From: Saccharibacillus alkalitolerans
GTDB taxonomy: Bacteria; Bacillota; Bacilli; Paenibacillales; Paenibacillaceae
NCBI RefSeq assembly: GCF_011090185.1
Contig: NZ_JAAFGS010000004.1
Coordinates: 124,001-188,000 of the forward strand
Reading direction: 5' to 3'
DNA: 64,000 nucleotides
The position numbers and the translations under genes are program-made. The notes under the pieces are model-generated. The model worked only from the letters and a program-made list of their open reading frames with translations, had not been told where the DNA came from and did not search any database. Shown here one piece after another: positions 9,838-19,321 of the stretch. Every line of letters begins with the position of its first letter. The first letter of the stretch is position 1.

Positions 9838-9865
9838 AAGAAGCCCCCTCGTCAGGGGGCTTCTT
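9838..9865 (-). terminator. Intrinsic terminator of the S-layer gene
   Basis: Perfect 12-bp stem AAGAAGCCCCCT / AGGGGGCTTCTT with a 4-base loop, followed on the minus strand by TTTTTTTG. It starts 15 bases after the S-layer stop codon. Confidence 0.93.
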
Positions 9866-9879
9866 CTCAAAAGCAGTAC

Positions 9880-12852
9880 TTAAGGTTGTACTGGCACTTC
9901 AACCGAACGACGAGTTACGTCACCCGTTGCTTTGTTGTTAGCTGCAGAAGTATCAGTGATACGCTGTTGGTTCGCGTTCACAGTCACATCGTATGTCGAA
10001 ACGACTGTTCTTGCGGAAGGAGCCAAGATTACCCACAGTTCGTTACCGGATACTGCAGTAGTGTAATCTGTGCCTGCAACCAGACGAGCGTTGCCGTTTA
10101 CGCGAGTAACTGTCAGATCGTAAGCCGCTTGTTCTGCGCCGCCTACTACTTGAATGTTCTCGGAGAACGGAAGTACGATTGCTGTTCTTCCGGCATAAGT
10201 ACCGTTCGCTACTGTTGTTGTTGCCAGCGTGTTGCCTGCTGCAGTCGTTACAGTAGGAGCAACCAGATCCAGAACGTTAGCTGCTTGAACTGTGTATCCA
10301 GTTTCGTATACAGCCGTACCAGCCGTAGTTCTCAGCGAGTTGTTTTGTACAATCTCGATTGTCGGCATAGTCGTGTTGCTGATATCCGAAGCGGTAGTCA
10401 GCGTAACTACGCTGCCGTTAACAGATGCTGCGACTGGAGTTGTGCCGTTTACACGGAAGTCGCTGGCATTTGCTGTACCCAGACCTTGGGAGAACTTAAC
10501 TTGTACCGTTCTAGCTGCTGTAACTGCCGCTACATAGTTTGCAGGGTAGTCATTGCTGTAACGAGCGAGTGTTACAGCTTGTGCTGCCAGCGCGATTCTG
10601 TTTTCACCTTGGTTTTCAGTGAACTGTCTCAGCACGTTGCCTTGAGCGTCTCTTACTGCTTGTACAGTGACTGCAGTCAGAGTGTTGCCGAAAGTAACAG
10701 CCGTGTTATCGATTGTAGCCGGGAACGTCAGTACTACTGCCTGAGCGTTTTGAGTCACTTGTACTTCCACCGTTTGTGGCAGTACCACTTGACGACCGTT
10801 GAACGTGATCAGGTAGTTAGAACGGTTAGTCAGGCTTGCGATGTCCATAGCTTTGTTGAACGGAATTACTACTGTGCGAGTCGTTGGGTTGATCGAAGGC
10901 GTACCCAGCGAAGGCAGTGTAGCATTTGCTACGTTCAGCGTACCTGTGTAGTCATCAGCAGCGTTACGCAGTTGCGTTCTGTCTGTAATGCCTGTGATAC
11001 GCAGAGTGTTGTTGCCGGAAGGCAGATCTCCGTAAGTCGTCACACGAATTGCAGTGTAGTTGGAATCCGGAACGAATGCTACGGACTGAATACCTTGTAC
11101 TACGCCGCTGGAGTTCGTGACGCGGAAGTTGTTCACCGAAGCCGAAGCATCGCTCAGCGGTTTGCTGTAAGTGACAACAAAGCTTCTTGGAGCAGTTCCA
11201 GTTGTGTTAGTTTCAACGCGTACGCTGTTTACAACAGGCTTAGTCACGTCTACAGTTGCCGTAACCGTTGCAGTGTTAGGGTTCAGCGCGTTGCCGGAGT
11301 AGTCCTTAACGCCGTTCAGCGTCAGAGTAGCTGCATAAGCCGGCAGCGGGTTAGCCGAGAAGTCGAACGAGTATTTCGTGTTCGACAGTTTCGTTACTGC
11401 GCTTGCAGTACGTTGTGTCGAGCTCGAACCTGCAGTCCAGTAAGCGTTAGCTGCTGCTACTGTGGATGGATCCACTTCTTCGCTGAACGTTACAACCGCT
11501 CTTTCCAGAGTAGCTTCAACGCTAGTGATTGTAGGAGCCGTAGTATCTTCAACTACAGTGAACTTGTTGTCGCTGCTCAACGATCTCAGACCGGAGAAGT
11601 CTGTTACGTTGCCGACTGTCAGCGTGTGTTCGCCGATTGTCAGAGCGCCGCCGTAAGGAGTCAGAACAACTTCACGGCCAGTCGTTTGTACGGAACCGTA
11701 GAAGGCTTGTCCGTCCAGACGGAATGCAGTGTTAGCTGCGTCTTGGATCGGCTCGCTGAACGTTACCATGATGGCTTTCGTTCCCAGGCTGCGTACGTTC
11801 GTTACTGTCGGCAGAGCGTTGTCAACCGGAGTGAAGCGAACGTTCGAAGCTGTGATTACGCGGTCGCCGGCTTTGACGTTTTGAACCGACAGTGTGTTTT
11901 CCACTTGGTTCGTCAGCGTCGTGGACAGCAGCAGCGTTACAGTCGTTTCGTCTTCGGAGATCGAAGCGGAAGCGATTGTTCCAGTGCCCAGCGTGTAGTT
12001 CTTAGCGTCAGTAGCCGTAGCAGGGTCTACTTTGCCGTTGAACTTAACCGTTACTTCGCGCAGGTTGGTAGCTGTTACGCCTTCAACTTGAGTAGCGGAA
12101 GTTACAGTCCAAGTTACGCTTTCGCTGTACTCTTTGCCGTCGTAAGTGAAGTTAACAGTCGTTGCCGTGTTGGCTACGAGTGCTTTCTCCAGGTTTACTG
12201 TTACTTTCTCACCGTTAGCCAGTGTGAAGACAACAGTACGGCCGTTGTTTTGTACTTCGTACGAAGTTACAGCCGGTTTAACAACTGCTGTTTGATAAGC
12301 GTAAGCCGTGTCAACGAGCAGGCCGCGAGTTGCAGCTGCCGTGAAGTTAGCCGTGTTGCTGATCAGGCCAGCGTTGATTGCCGCTTGTACTTCGCCTTTA
12401 GCCCAAGCCGAAGCGTTGTTGTTGATGCCCGTAGTCGGAACGTCGAGCTTCGCGGCGCGCACCAGCGTAGCTGCCATTTCCTGAACCGTTACTTTACCGT
12501 TCGGATTGAACAGTTTTTTCGAACCAGTCGTTGTACCTTTCATGTAGCCGGCTTTTGTTACGGCTTCAACGTAAGGCTTGTACCAAGCGTTCGCATAGTT
12601 TGGATCCTGGTAGGAGTTCGTGCCAGTAGCCGAAGTGTCCAGACCAGTCAGCAGAGCTACGACTTTCGCGAATTCCGCGCGAGTCATGTCTTTGTCGAGG
12701 TAAGCGTTACCGTCCGGGTAACCTGCAAAGATCTTTTGGTCAACCAGTTGGTTGTACTTTTCCTGCGTAGTCAGTGTTGCCGCGGAAGTTACCGAAGCGA
12801 ACATCGAGAGAGCCATAGCCGTAGAAAGGGCCAGGGATACAATTTTCTTCAT
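9880..12852 (-). CDS. Probable main S-layer protein, N-terminal SLH domains
   Basis: 990 aa from the ATG at 12852. Signal peptide: basic MKK, hydrophobic LALSTAMALSMFA, cleavage near TSA-A (residues ~22-25). Three SLH motifs follow in residues ~27-200 (IFAGYPDGNAYL ... DMTRAEFAKVVALLTG; ANAWYKPYVEAVTKAGYMKG; ASAWAKGEVQAAINAGLI). The rest is Ig-like beta-repeats typical of S-layer proteins. Codon use differs sharply from neighbours, favouring GTT, GCT, ACT and CGT, as expected for a very abundant protein. The gene is monocistronic, with its own promoter, a ~200-base leader and a strong terminator. Start choice is open: AAGGAGG lies 13 bases before 12852, but an in-frame ATG at 12930 with SD AGGGGGTG would add 26 residues. 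Calling it the main S-layer protein rests on codon use and architecture. Confidence 0.88.
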   Translation of the reverse strand: MKKIVSLALSTAMALSMFASVTSAATLTTQEKYNQLVDQKIFAGYPDGNAYLDKDMTRAEFAKVVALLTGLDTSATGTNSYQDPNYANAWYKPYVEAVTKAGYMKGTTTGSKKLFNPNGKVTVQEMAATLVRAAKLDVPTTGINNNASAWAKGEVQAAINAGLISNTANFTAAATRGLLVDTAYAYQTAVVKPAVTSYEVQNNGRTVVFTLANGEKVTVNLEKALVANTATTVNFTYDGKEYSESVTWTVTSATQVEGVTATNLREVTVKFNGKVDPATATDAKNYTLGTGTIASASISEDETTVTLLLSTTLTNQVENTLSVQNVKAGDRVITASNVRFTPVDNALPTVTNVRSLGTKAIMVTFSEPIQDAANTAFRLDGQAFYGSVQTTGREVVLTPYGGALTIGEHTLTVGNVTDFSGLRSLSSDNKFTVVEDTTAPTITSVEATLERAVVTFSEEVDPSTVAAANAYWTAGSSSTQRTASAVTKLSNTKYSFDFSANPLPAYAATLTLNGVKDYSGNALNPNTATVTATVDVTKPVVNSVRVETNTTGTAPRSFVVTYSKPLSDASASVNNFRVTNSSGVVQGIQSVAFVPDSNYTAIRVTTYGDLPSGNNTLRITGITDRTQLRNAADDYTGTLNVANATLPSLGTPSINPTTRTVVIPFNKAMDIASLTNRSNYLITFNGRQVVLPQTVEVQVTQNAQAVVLTFPATIDNTAVTFGNTLTAVTVQAVRDAQGNVLRQFTENQGENRIALAAQAVTLARYSNDYPANYVAAVTAARTVQVKFSQGLGTANASDFRVNGTTPVAASVNGSVVTLTTASDISNTTMPTIEIVQNNSLRTTAGTAVYETGYTVQAANVLDLVAPTVTTAAGNTLATTTVANGTYAGRTAIVLPFSENIQVVGGAEQAAYDLTVTRVNGNARLVAGTDYTTAVSGNELWVILAPSARTVVSTYDVTVNANQQRITDTSAANNKATGDVTRRSVEVPVQP

Positions 12853-12927
12853 ACCTTTTTGTTCTCCTCCTTGGAGTGTAAATGTGTTTTTTTTGTCTGT
12901 AGTTGGTTCGCATTCGCTCATGTTACT

Positions 12928-12950
12928 CATTAGCTGATTGCACCCCCTTT
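12928..12950 (-). promoter_or_regulatory. Upstream ribosome site and alternative ATG of the S-layer gene
   Basis: The ATG at 12930 is in frame with the S-layer start at 12852 (26 codons apart). It has its own Shine-Dalgarno AAAGGGGGTG at 12950-12941, 10 bases upstream. The second ribosome site (AAGGAGG) is encoded inside this extension. Confidence 0.6.
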
Positions 12951-13065
12951 CCAGAGTTGAGCAGGTAAGTATAAATGAGGTCTGTGACGGGTATCACAGA
13001 AACTTAAAACCGATGTGGTAGATAAGTAAGCACAAAGACAAGGGGTGCCCAATCCCACTTTCCGT

Positions 13066-13094
13066 ATTATACATTGGTCGCTAACCCTCGTAAA
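13066..13094 (-). promoter_or_regulatory. Promoter of the S-layer gene
   Basis: Minus strand: TTTACG (13094-13089), 17-base spacer, perfect TATAAT (13071-13066). Predicted start near 13059, giving a leader of about 207 bases to the ATG at 12852. Confidence 0.65.
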
Positions 13095-13345
13095 GTCCAT
13101 TTTCGCACAAAGCTTCACAACTTTACGGATTTGCGGCCAATCTTTAGAAAATCAGGAGTTATTGGCGCCTTGTTTTGACACTCAATGACTTAGACGCGAG
13201 AGGTTACAAAAAAGTTGCGACATTTTAAAAGTTTTTTTCTTTTTTTTGCGATTGCTTTTCTGGAGCATTTTTGAAGAGCTAGGCGGAGCCTCCTACAACT
13301 GTGCCCACTCATTTACTTAAACCTTCTAAGACTTCCGTAAACGCA

Positions 13346-13369
13346 AAAAGCGCCGAACCCGGCGCTTTT
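13346..13369 (-). terminator. Intrinsic terminator of the 113-aa gene
   Basis: Perfect 10-bp stem AAAAGCGCCG / CGGCGCTTTT with a 4-base loop; minus strand continues with TTTTTGC. Confidence 0.88.
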
Positions 13370-13409
13370 CGTATCTTCTATATAATAGAGATTATAGAGG
13401 ACCCGACGC

Positions 13410-13751
13410 TTAGCGAATGCGCAGCGCCAGCTGAATGATTCTTGCCCGCATTTGCGGATCGGAATTGAGCTTCTCGTACATCTCGTCGATCGGCTTCTTG
13501 TTGTCTTTGTAAGTCTTATCGTGCTTGATCGTCGCGTGCGACCAGGAAATCAGTTCGTTCTCCGCTTCTGCCAGTTCGTTGAAGGCATCGTGGAATCCGG
13601 TTTCCAGAACAAGCTGCTCCATGAGTTCTTGTTCGACTTCCTGAGTCTTCTGTTCTTCCGCTACCCGAGCTTCCAAAACTTTGGAACGTTCTTCGAATTT
13701 CGTTTTGGCTTTCATATAATCAATCTGAGCTTTCGATTTGATCGGTTTCAT
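13410..13751 (-). CDS. Small charged coiled-coil protein of unknown function
   Basis: 113 aa. I do not recognise the family. There is no signal peptide or membrane segment, so it should be cytoplasmic although it lies between two secreted S-layer-type genes. Residues ~10-75 are rich in Glu, Lys, Ala and Gln (KFEERSKVLEARVAEE, QEVEQELMEQL) and are predicted helical, probably coiled coil. The C-terminus is basic (ARIIQLALRIR). A terminator follows and the upstream SLH gene ends with another, so it is a single-gene unit. It is intact, with base composition like its neighbours. Confidence 0.7.
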   Translation of the reverse strand: MKPIKSKAQIDYMKAKTKFEERSKVLEARVAEEQKTQEVEQELMEQLVLETGFHDAFNELAEAENELISWSHATIKHDKTYKDNKKPIDEMYEKLNSDPQMRARIIQLALRIR

Positions 13752-13853
13752 TTACTCCTATTCACCCTCGCAGAAAGTATTGTTATTCGCTATTTTAACG
13801 TAAAACGCTTCAAAACACAAAATCTTATTGGAAGACGTCCCAAAAACGACAAT

Positions 13854-13891
13854 AAAACCCGGGTCCGACGGTATCGCCGGTCCCGGGTTTT
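13854..13891 (-). terminator. Intrinsic terminator of the 1305-aa SLH gene
   Basis: Stem AAAACCCGGG / CCCGGGTTTT extended inside by CCG/CGG; minus strand continues TTTTATTG. It lies 29 bases after the stop. Confidence 0.88.
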
Positions 13892-13919
13892 GCATGCTTG
13901 CAACCTCTGCCATGAATGT

Positions 13920-16900
13920 TTAGCCGAAGTTTTTAGGGAATACTCCTGTGCTCTTCTGCAGCAAGGATACCGCGATTTTCGCCGCTTCCGCACGCGTCAG
14001 ATTGGATTTCGGGTTGAAGTTATAGCTTGCTTTCTTCTGTCCCGGAACCGCAACAGCCGAACCTGTCATGATTTTGGCGCTGTTGACCGCCATGATCGAC
14101 GGGAGCGCGTAGGTGTCCGCTTTGACGGAGTCCACGAATGCTTTCGCTGCCGCCGCTTTCAGCTTGTCGTCGTTCGTCCCCGTTTTCAATTTAAGGGCGC
14201 GAGCGATCATTACGGCAGCTTGTTCGCGGGTCAACGGCTGGTCCGGCGCAAAGACGCCGTCTGTCAGACCCGTTACGATTCCCGCTCTAGCCGCGGTTTC
14301 GATATAGTCGTAGCTCCACGTCGTCGACTTCGCTCCAGGCACCAGATCCACGAAGGTCTGCTTGTTGTCGGAGTTGATCGGCAGCTGCAGTCCTTTGACC
14401 AGCAGCGTCGCGAATTCTCCGCGAGTCGTCTGATCGTCGGTACCGAACTGTTCGAAACGCAGATTGTTCATCAAACCTTTGGCATACATGCCGTTCAAAA
14501 TATTCCGTGCCCAGCCGTGGTTGGTGATATCGCTGTATCCCCGGCTCAGCTTCACTACTTTGTAGTATCCGAATTCGTCGAACGGAACGGTAATCGTATG
14601 AGCTTTCGAATTGACTTCGCCGCCCACATTTTCCCACTGACGGTCGGGCCCGTAATGGAAGACCGTAATGGTCGAACCGACTTCGTCTACAACGTTCTTG
14701 TCGTAAGAAAGGGTCAATTCCCCGCGCTGGGTCGGCTTCACGATTCGTTCCGAAGACATCGCGGAATCGCCGAACAGTCCTACTGCCGAGTACGGCGCAA
14801 TTCCGTTGGTAGGCGGAATGTAGCTTGTGTCGCCCTGGTTGCCGCGCTCGCCCATTCCTCCGCTGACCCAATAAACATTGGAGACAAGGCCAAAGTTGCG
14901 CGTGTTTTCCACAGAGTTGAAACGCAGCAGATACTCGTCGGGAATACTCCACGATTTCAAGTTCGTTTCTTCTGCGGATACGCCGGTTCCCGGGAAGCCG
15001 ATCAGGTTACCGTAGTCGTTGCGGCGTTCCACTACGCCGTCTCTAGGGTCGGCGATACCGAACAGAAGTTTCGTGTCCGGATAGTACTTCGCAATTCCGG
15101 TGTTTGTCTTCGACTCCAGTACCGTTCCCTTAGGGAAGCTCAACTGCAGACCTTTATTGAACACCGTGTACTTGTTGGCGACTTTAGGCGCCATGTAAGA
15201 AGCGTCTACTGCCACCGTACCCGTGTAATACACGTCGACCGAACCCGTAATAGGCTTGCCTACTTGATCGATGGTGAATTTGATCGTCGTATTTTTATCT
15301 TGTTTCAGGCCTACAAAGTCGTACGTAAAGCGGTTTGGACCAAGGTCCGGACGCGGAATGGCCGAGTCTTTGCCGATTTTCACGCCTTTCGCGCCTTCCG
15401 CTTCGATATCGAAGTGGATGTAGTTGCGCGTTACCACGTACTTGCCGTCTACGCTCGGCTGCGGGGACAGCAGGCGGTAGGCGCTGACTTCGCGTACCAC
15501 TTCGATTTTCTGGCTGGTTTTGGCGCCAGTCTTGTTGATCAGGTTGAACGTATAGAAGTAACTGCCCGGCGTTTCGATCGACAGACCTTCCACGCGCAGG
15601 ACAAAGTTATCCTGAGAACCTACAATGGTGTACTTCAAATTCTGTTTATTGTAAACAAAAGTGCTGCTTGTCGTTCCCGGCGTATCCGGAATGGCGGCGG
15701 TAAACAACACGTTTGTTCCCTGGCTGATCGAGAGCGTTTCCGCGCCGTTGCCGCGCGCGATCAGATCATGCTCTTTCAAGCTTGTGGTGTACTTGCTGTT
15801 GTTGTAGATAAAGTCGGTCGTCAGGTTGAAGAACTGCGTCATAAACGTATTGTCTTTGATTTCGTCCATATCCGGCATGCTGACCCGGCCGTCCGCTTTG
15901 GCCGGTTGGAAGTTGGATACGTTCGACACGTTGGTGTCTACGATATAAATGCGCATTTCTTTGCGAATTTCGCGTCCCGTGCCGTCGGCATTCTTCGCTG
16001 TACCCGTCATCACAATTCGGTTTTCCCCGAACACCAGAGGTCCGTTGGCGGCGGATACTCGAAGGTTGAAGGAAAACTTACCGTCGCTCTTGACGTCGTT
16101 CAGGAAGCCGGGAACCGAACCTCCATCCGCTGCGGAAGCCGACTCCTCTACGCCGTTTACGTATAAACGGGCGTCAAAGTTGGCGCTTGTCAGGTTAAAT
16201 CCGATGTATTCGCCTTTTACAGGCACATCGGTTGCCGCTTTGGAGTTCATTTCGTACGTTTGTCCGTCCTGCAGGTTCTCCACGTAAATGTAGCTCTGCG
16301 AAGTATAGGCGATTTTTACGTCGCGATAGTAAGACGAACCGCTGTACATGAAGCGAACCGTTTGCGAGCCGTTCTGGAAGTTCGTAATGCGGTAGATAAG
16401 TTTGGTCGGATCCGAATTGATCGGTCCGATGAGTTCGACTTGGATCGGCGTCTTGGAAGTCGGCAGGTACTTGGCAATCAGCTCAAGCGAACCCGGAGCC
16501 GAATTTGTATCGACTTCAATGTAAAAATCGCTTTTCGACACCTTTGCTCCGTTCAAGGCTACGCGCGATGCTGCCGTTTTCGCATCCCCTGGAACGTAGT
16601 CCGGGAGATAATACAGGTTGTCGATTACGATCTGTCCCGGCTTGTACGTGTAGTTGACTTGACGTTCGACTTTATAAGTCGTGCCTCCGTAAGTCAGGGT
16701 CAGCTTATGGTGTTGAGTCGGTTCCTCAACGGCTCCCGCAGCCGTCGTCTCGAACGGGACCGCCGTCTTCGATTGGAAGTTCACCAGGCGATAGGACGGC
16801 ATGGAGGACGATGTCCCCGGAATGACTGCTTCGGTGCCTACCACTTGGGCTTCGATTCCGCCCGTTCCGCTGGCCGGAAGGTCAAAAACGATCGTTCCGT

Positions 16901-17837
16901 CTACCGCAAAATCTTTTCCGTTATCGGGAATCAGAATCTGTCCCACATAGACCGGCGCCGCAGTAGAAGTCCATACCGGCAGCTCGGCGTTCAGCAGGCT
17001 CAATGCTTTGGCGGAAGAATCGGAAGCGTCTCGAATACCCAGTTCCGTGAACGGATTATCCTTATTGTAGTAATACAATTTGTAATTGGACTTGACCGTG
17101 TTGGATCCGTTCTCGATCACGACTTGGAGATCGTTAAGTCCGGCTTTTAATGTGAGCTCGGGCGAGAAGAACGTGCCGTCCTGAAGCAGGGAAGTCGACT
17201 GTACCGTACCCCCGTTCAGCTGTACCGTAGCTTTGGTGATGTTTTGCGCGTTACCCTGCAGAGTGATTTTTTCGGCCGCGATGACGACCTGCGCGCCTTC
17301 GTTCAGCGTAATCGGCTGCGTATCGCCCAACGCTTGAAGGTTTAATGTGTAAGGAACTTCGTCAAACAGAACATAGAACGTTTCCGAACGCGTCAGGCTG
17401 CCCTGCTGGCCCGAGAAGGTAATCATGTTCATCCCGGAATAAAGCGTCACATTGGAAGAGAAGCGGCTTTCATTGCTGGAACCGCTCAACGTGATCGAAC
17501 CCGGAGCCACTTTCGCGTTATCCGGCACCCAGGTTCCGTTCACAAGATTGAGCTGCTGGACTTCCGCGCTCAACGAGGAACCGGCTACTTTCATGTAAGA
17601 ACCTGTAATCGTGAGATTTCCGCTTGTTACTTTATAAGCTTTGTTTCGATCCAGCATCTTGTCCGTTCCGGCGCTGTTATCCAGCCGGTATTGGGAACTC
17701 TCGCGAAGATCTTTGTTATCCGGATTGAAAAAGCTTGTAGTCACTTCCGCCGCGCGGGCAAGCCCTCCCGGAATCAGCGTTATGACAAGCGCTGCTACAA
17801 GCAGCAGACTCATAAATGATCTAAATTTCGCTTTCAA
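13920..17837 (-). CDS. Large secreted protein with C-terminal SLH domains
   Basis: 1305 aa with signal peptide (residues 1-30: basic MKAKFR, hydrophobic LLLVAALVITLIP, cleavage near ARA-A). Most of the chain is a series of beta-rich domains of no family I can name, with recurring phrases about filling tethered peptides (LNLVNGTW, LNDLQVVIENG, GENRIVMTG). Three SLH motifs occupy the last ~200 residues: HGWARNILNGMYAKGLMNN, YDYIETAARAGIVTGLTDGVF with LTREQAAVMIARAL, and NPKSNLTRAEAAKIAVSLL. The start is TTG at 17837, chosen because AAGGGGGAT lies just upstream and the signal peptide begins there. It is flanked by terminators and so is probably transcribed alone. A cell-wall-associated structural or processing role is inferred. 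Confidence 0.87.
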   Translation of the reverse strand: MKAKFRSFMSLLLVAALVITLIPGGLARAAEVTTSFFNPDNKDLRESSQYRLDNSAGTDKMLDRNKAYKVTSGNLTITGSYMKVAGSSLSAEVQQLNLVNGTWVPDNAKVAPGSITLSGSSNESRFSSNVTLYSGMNMITFSGQQGSLTRSETFYVLFDEVPYTLNLQALGDTQPITLNEGAQVVIAAEKITLQGNAQNITKATVQLNGGTVQSTSLLQDGTFFSPELTLKAGLNDLQVVIENGSNTVKSNYKLYYYNKDNPFTELGIRDASDSSAKALSLLNAELPVWTSTAAPVYVGQILIPDNGKDFAVDGTIVFDLPASGTGGIEAQVVGTEAVIPGTSSSMPSYRLVNFQSKTAVPFETTAAGAVEEPTQHHKLTLTYGGTTYKVERQVNYTYKPGQIVIDNLYYLPDYVPGDAKTAASRVALNGAKVSKSDFYIEVDTNSAPGSLELIAKYLPTSKTPIQVELIGPINSDPTKLIYRITNFQNGSQTVRFMYSGSSYYRDVKIAYTSQSYIYVENLQDGQTYEMNSKAATDVPVKGEYIGFNLTSANFDARLYVNGVEESASAADGGSVPGFLNDVKSDGKFSFNLRVSAANGPLVFGENRIVMTGTAKNADGTGREIRKEMRIYIVDTNVSNVSNFQPAKADGRVSMPDMDEIKDNTFMTQFFNLTTDFIYNNSKYTTSLKEHDLIARGNGAETLSISQGTNVLFTAAIPDTPGTTSSTFVYNKQNLKYTIVGSQDNFVLRVEGLSIETPGSYFYTFNLINKTGAKTSQKIEVVREVSAYRLLSPQPSVDGKYVVTRNYIHFDIEAEGAKGVKIGKDSAIPRPDLGPNRFTYDFVGLKQDKNTTIKFTIDQVGKPITGSVDVYYTGTVAVDASYMAPKVANKYTVFNKGLQLSFPKGTVLESKTNTGIAKYYPDTKLLFGIADPRDGVVERRNDYGNLIGFPGTGVSAEETNLKSWSIPDEYLLRFNSVENTRNFGLVSNVYWVSGGMGERGNQGDTSYIPPTNGIAPYSAVGLFGDSAMSSERIVKPTQRGELTLSYDKNVVDEVGSTITVFHYGPDRQWENVGGEVNSKAHTITVPFDEFGYYKVVKLSRGYSDITNHGWARNILNGMYAKGLMNNLRFEQFGTDDQTTRGEFATLLVKGLQLPINSDNKQTFVDLVPGAKSTTWSYDYIETAARAGIVTGLTDGVFAPDQPLTREQAAVMIARALKLKTGTNDDKLKAAAAKAFVDSVKADTYALPSIMAVNSAKIMTGSAVAVPGQKKASYNFNPKSNLTRAEAAKIAVSLLQKSTGVFPKNFG

Positions 17838-18013
17838 AGCATATCCCCCTTAAATATTGTACGACTGCCTACGATCGGAAACGACCTCTTCATTCCAATA
17901 GTCAAAGCCTCGCTCCTTTCTCCTCGTTATTGTTTTTATCGGCCATGTGCAATCGATATGTTATAAAAACCCCCTTATTTTTTTGATTTCTTCCAAAAAA
18001 GGCGGCTAAGCAA

Positions 18014-18052
18014 AAAGCCCTGATTCCATAGACGCTATGGAATCAGGGCTTT
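18014..18052 (-). terminator. Intrinsic terminator of tagO
   Basis: Perfect 18-bp stem (AAAGCCCTGATTCCATAG and its complement) with a 3-base loop; minus strand continues with TTTTTGC. It closes the csaB-tagA-tagO unit. Confidence 0.9.
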
Positions 18053-18098
18053 CGGTATGACTTTCTATGCGACTGACTGAGACACGTGAATCTTTGCG

Positions 18099-19220
18099 TT
18101 AAGGCTTCGCCCGATCCTGCGGTTTGACCCGCAGGCGCGACAGCAGTTGAAGCACCGGACGCTTCGTCTGACCGACGAGCCCGATGATTTCGGCACCGAT
18201 CTGCATAAAGAACATCATGACGCAGATGACGACAAAAGTGACCCAGTTGGCCTCGAACATCGCGGAAGCGGACTGGATAACGGCAAGCACGCCGAAGAAT
18301 GCGGCAATCCCGTAGATAATCAGCACCGTCTGGCGATGGCTGAATCCGAGTTCGCGCAGGCAGTGGTGCAGGTGGCCTTTATCGGGCGCGAAGATCGGTT
18401 TCTTTTGCAGCTTGCGGCGCACGATCGCGAAGAAAGTGTCCGACAGAGGCACGCCGATAATGATCAGCGGCGTGATGAAAGACAGCACCGCGATCTGCTT
18501 GAATCCGAGCAGAGACAGCATGGCCAGACTGAAGCCCAGGAACAGCGACCCCGTATCTCCCATGAAGATCTTGGCCGGATGGAAATTGAAGAACAGGAAG
18601 CCGACAATGCCGCCCAGCAGCAGCAGGCAGAGCATCGCTACGAGCAGGTTGCCGTTGATCAACGACATGACGAGAATGGTGCCGATCGCGATACCGGATA
18701 CGCCGGCCGCCAGGCCGTCCAGGCCGTCGATCAGGTTAACGGCATTCGTGACGCCGACGATCCAGAAAATGGTCAGAGGAATGGCGATCCAGTTTTCCAG
18801 GGTAGAATAATCATTCGAAAAAGGCAGGTTGACGAAATCTACTTTAATGCCGAAACCGAATACGACTACGCAGGCCGCACCGGTCTGAATGAGAAACTTC
18901 AGTTTGGCGTTCAAATCGAATCGGTCGTCCAGCGCGCCCGTCAGTACGATAATCGAGCCGCCGATCAGAAAAGCTTTGATAAAGTTCGAGTCCCGTTCCG
19001 CCAGATCGAACGGAAGAAACGGCATTACGGCAAGCAGCGAGAGTACGAAAGCGAGAAAAATTCCGAGTCCGCCGAGTCTGGGCATGATGCGCGTATGCAC
19101 TTTGCGGGCGTTCGGCACGTCTACCGCTCCGACTTTGACGGCAAAGCGCTTCACGAGCGGCGTCAGACCGAGAGCCAGTACGAGCGAGAGTACGAAACCG
19201 AGAATATAGACGATGAACAT
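18099..19220 (-). CDS. tagO: Undecaprenyl-phosphate GlcNAc-1-phosphate transferase
   Basis: 373 aa integral membrane protein of the MraY/WecA family. It transfers GlcNAc-1-phosphate from UDP-GlcNAc to undecaprenyl phosphate, the first step of wall teichoic acid or secondary cell-wall polymer synthesis. About ten hydrophobic segments are visible. Family motifs: DVPNARKVH with PRLGGLGIF (residues ~34-54), the Asp pair in GALDDRFDL (~98), NLIDGLDGLAAG (~160) and MGDTGSLFLG (~220). A GGAGG ribosome site lies 11 bases before the ATG. It is last in the DUF5693-csaB-tagA-tagO run, 101 bases after tagA, and is followed by a strong terminator. The company of CsaB and SLH proteins suggests the polymer is the pyruvylated S-layer anchor. 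Confidence 0.93.
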   Translation of the reverse strand: MFIVYILGFVLSLVLALGLTPLVKRFAVKVGAVDVPNARKVHTRIMPRLGGLGIFLAFVLSLLAVMPFLPFDLAERDSNFIKAFLIGGSIIVLTGALDDRFDLNAKLKFLIQTGAACVVVFGFGIKVDFVNLPFSNDYSTLENWIAIPLTIFWIVGVTNAVNLIDGLDGLAAGVSGIAIGTILVMSLINGNLLVAMLCLLLLGGIVGFLFFNFHPAKIFMGDTGSLFLGFSLAMLSLLGFKQIAVLSFITPLIIIGVPLSDTFFAIVRRKLQKKPIFAPDKGHLHHCLRELGFSHRQTVLIIYGIAAFFGVLAVIQSASAMFEANWVTFVVICVMMFFMQIGAEIIGLVGQTKRPVLQLLSRLRVKPQDRAKP

Positions 19221-19321
19221 GATTGTCTCAAACCTCCAATGTGTTTCAACCGGGAATTATTATACCCCTCTCCGCGGCCGAATACCAGCATGAATATGCG
19301 GTTTTGCCCCTCGAATCCTCT

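Larger units (their letters stand above)
12853..13409 (-). other. Long leader and upstream region of the S-layer gene
   Basis: 557 bases without a separate gene. The part nearest the gene is transcribed leader with two ribosome sites and a small hairpin (CTGTGA / TCACAG, near 12992). Further right come the promoter, an AT-rich stretch with T runs (13200-13250) and the terminator of the 113-aa gene. Confidence 0.6.

Noticed and set aside
13174..13205. Plus-strand promoter starting with TTGACA at 13174
   Set aside because: No -10 at 16-18 bases, and no plus-strand gene follows.
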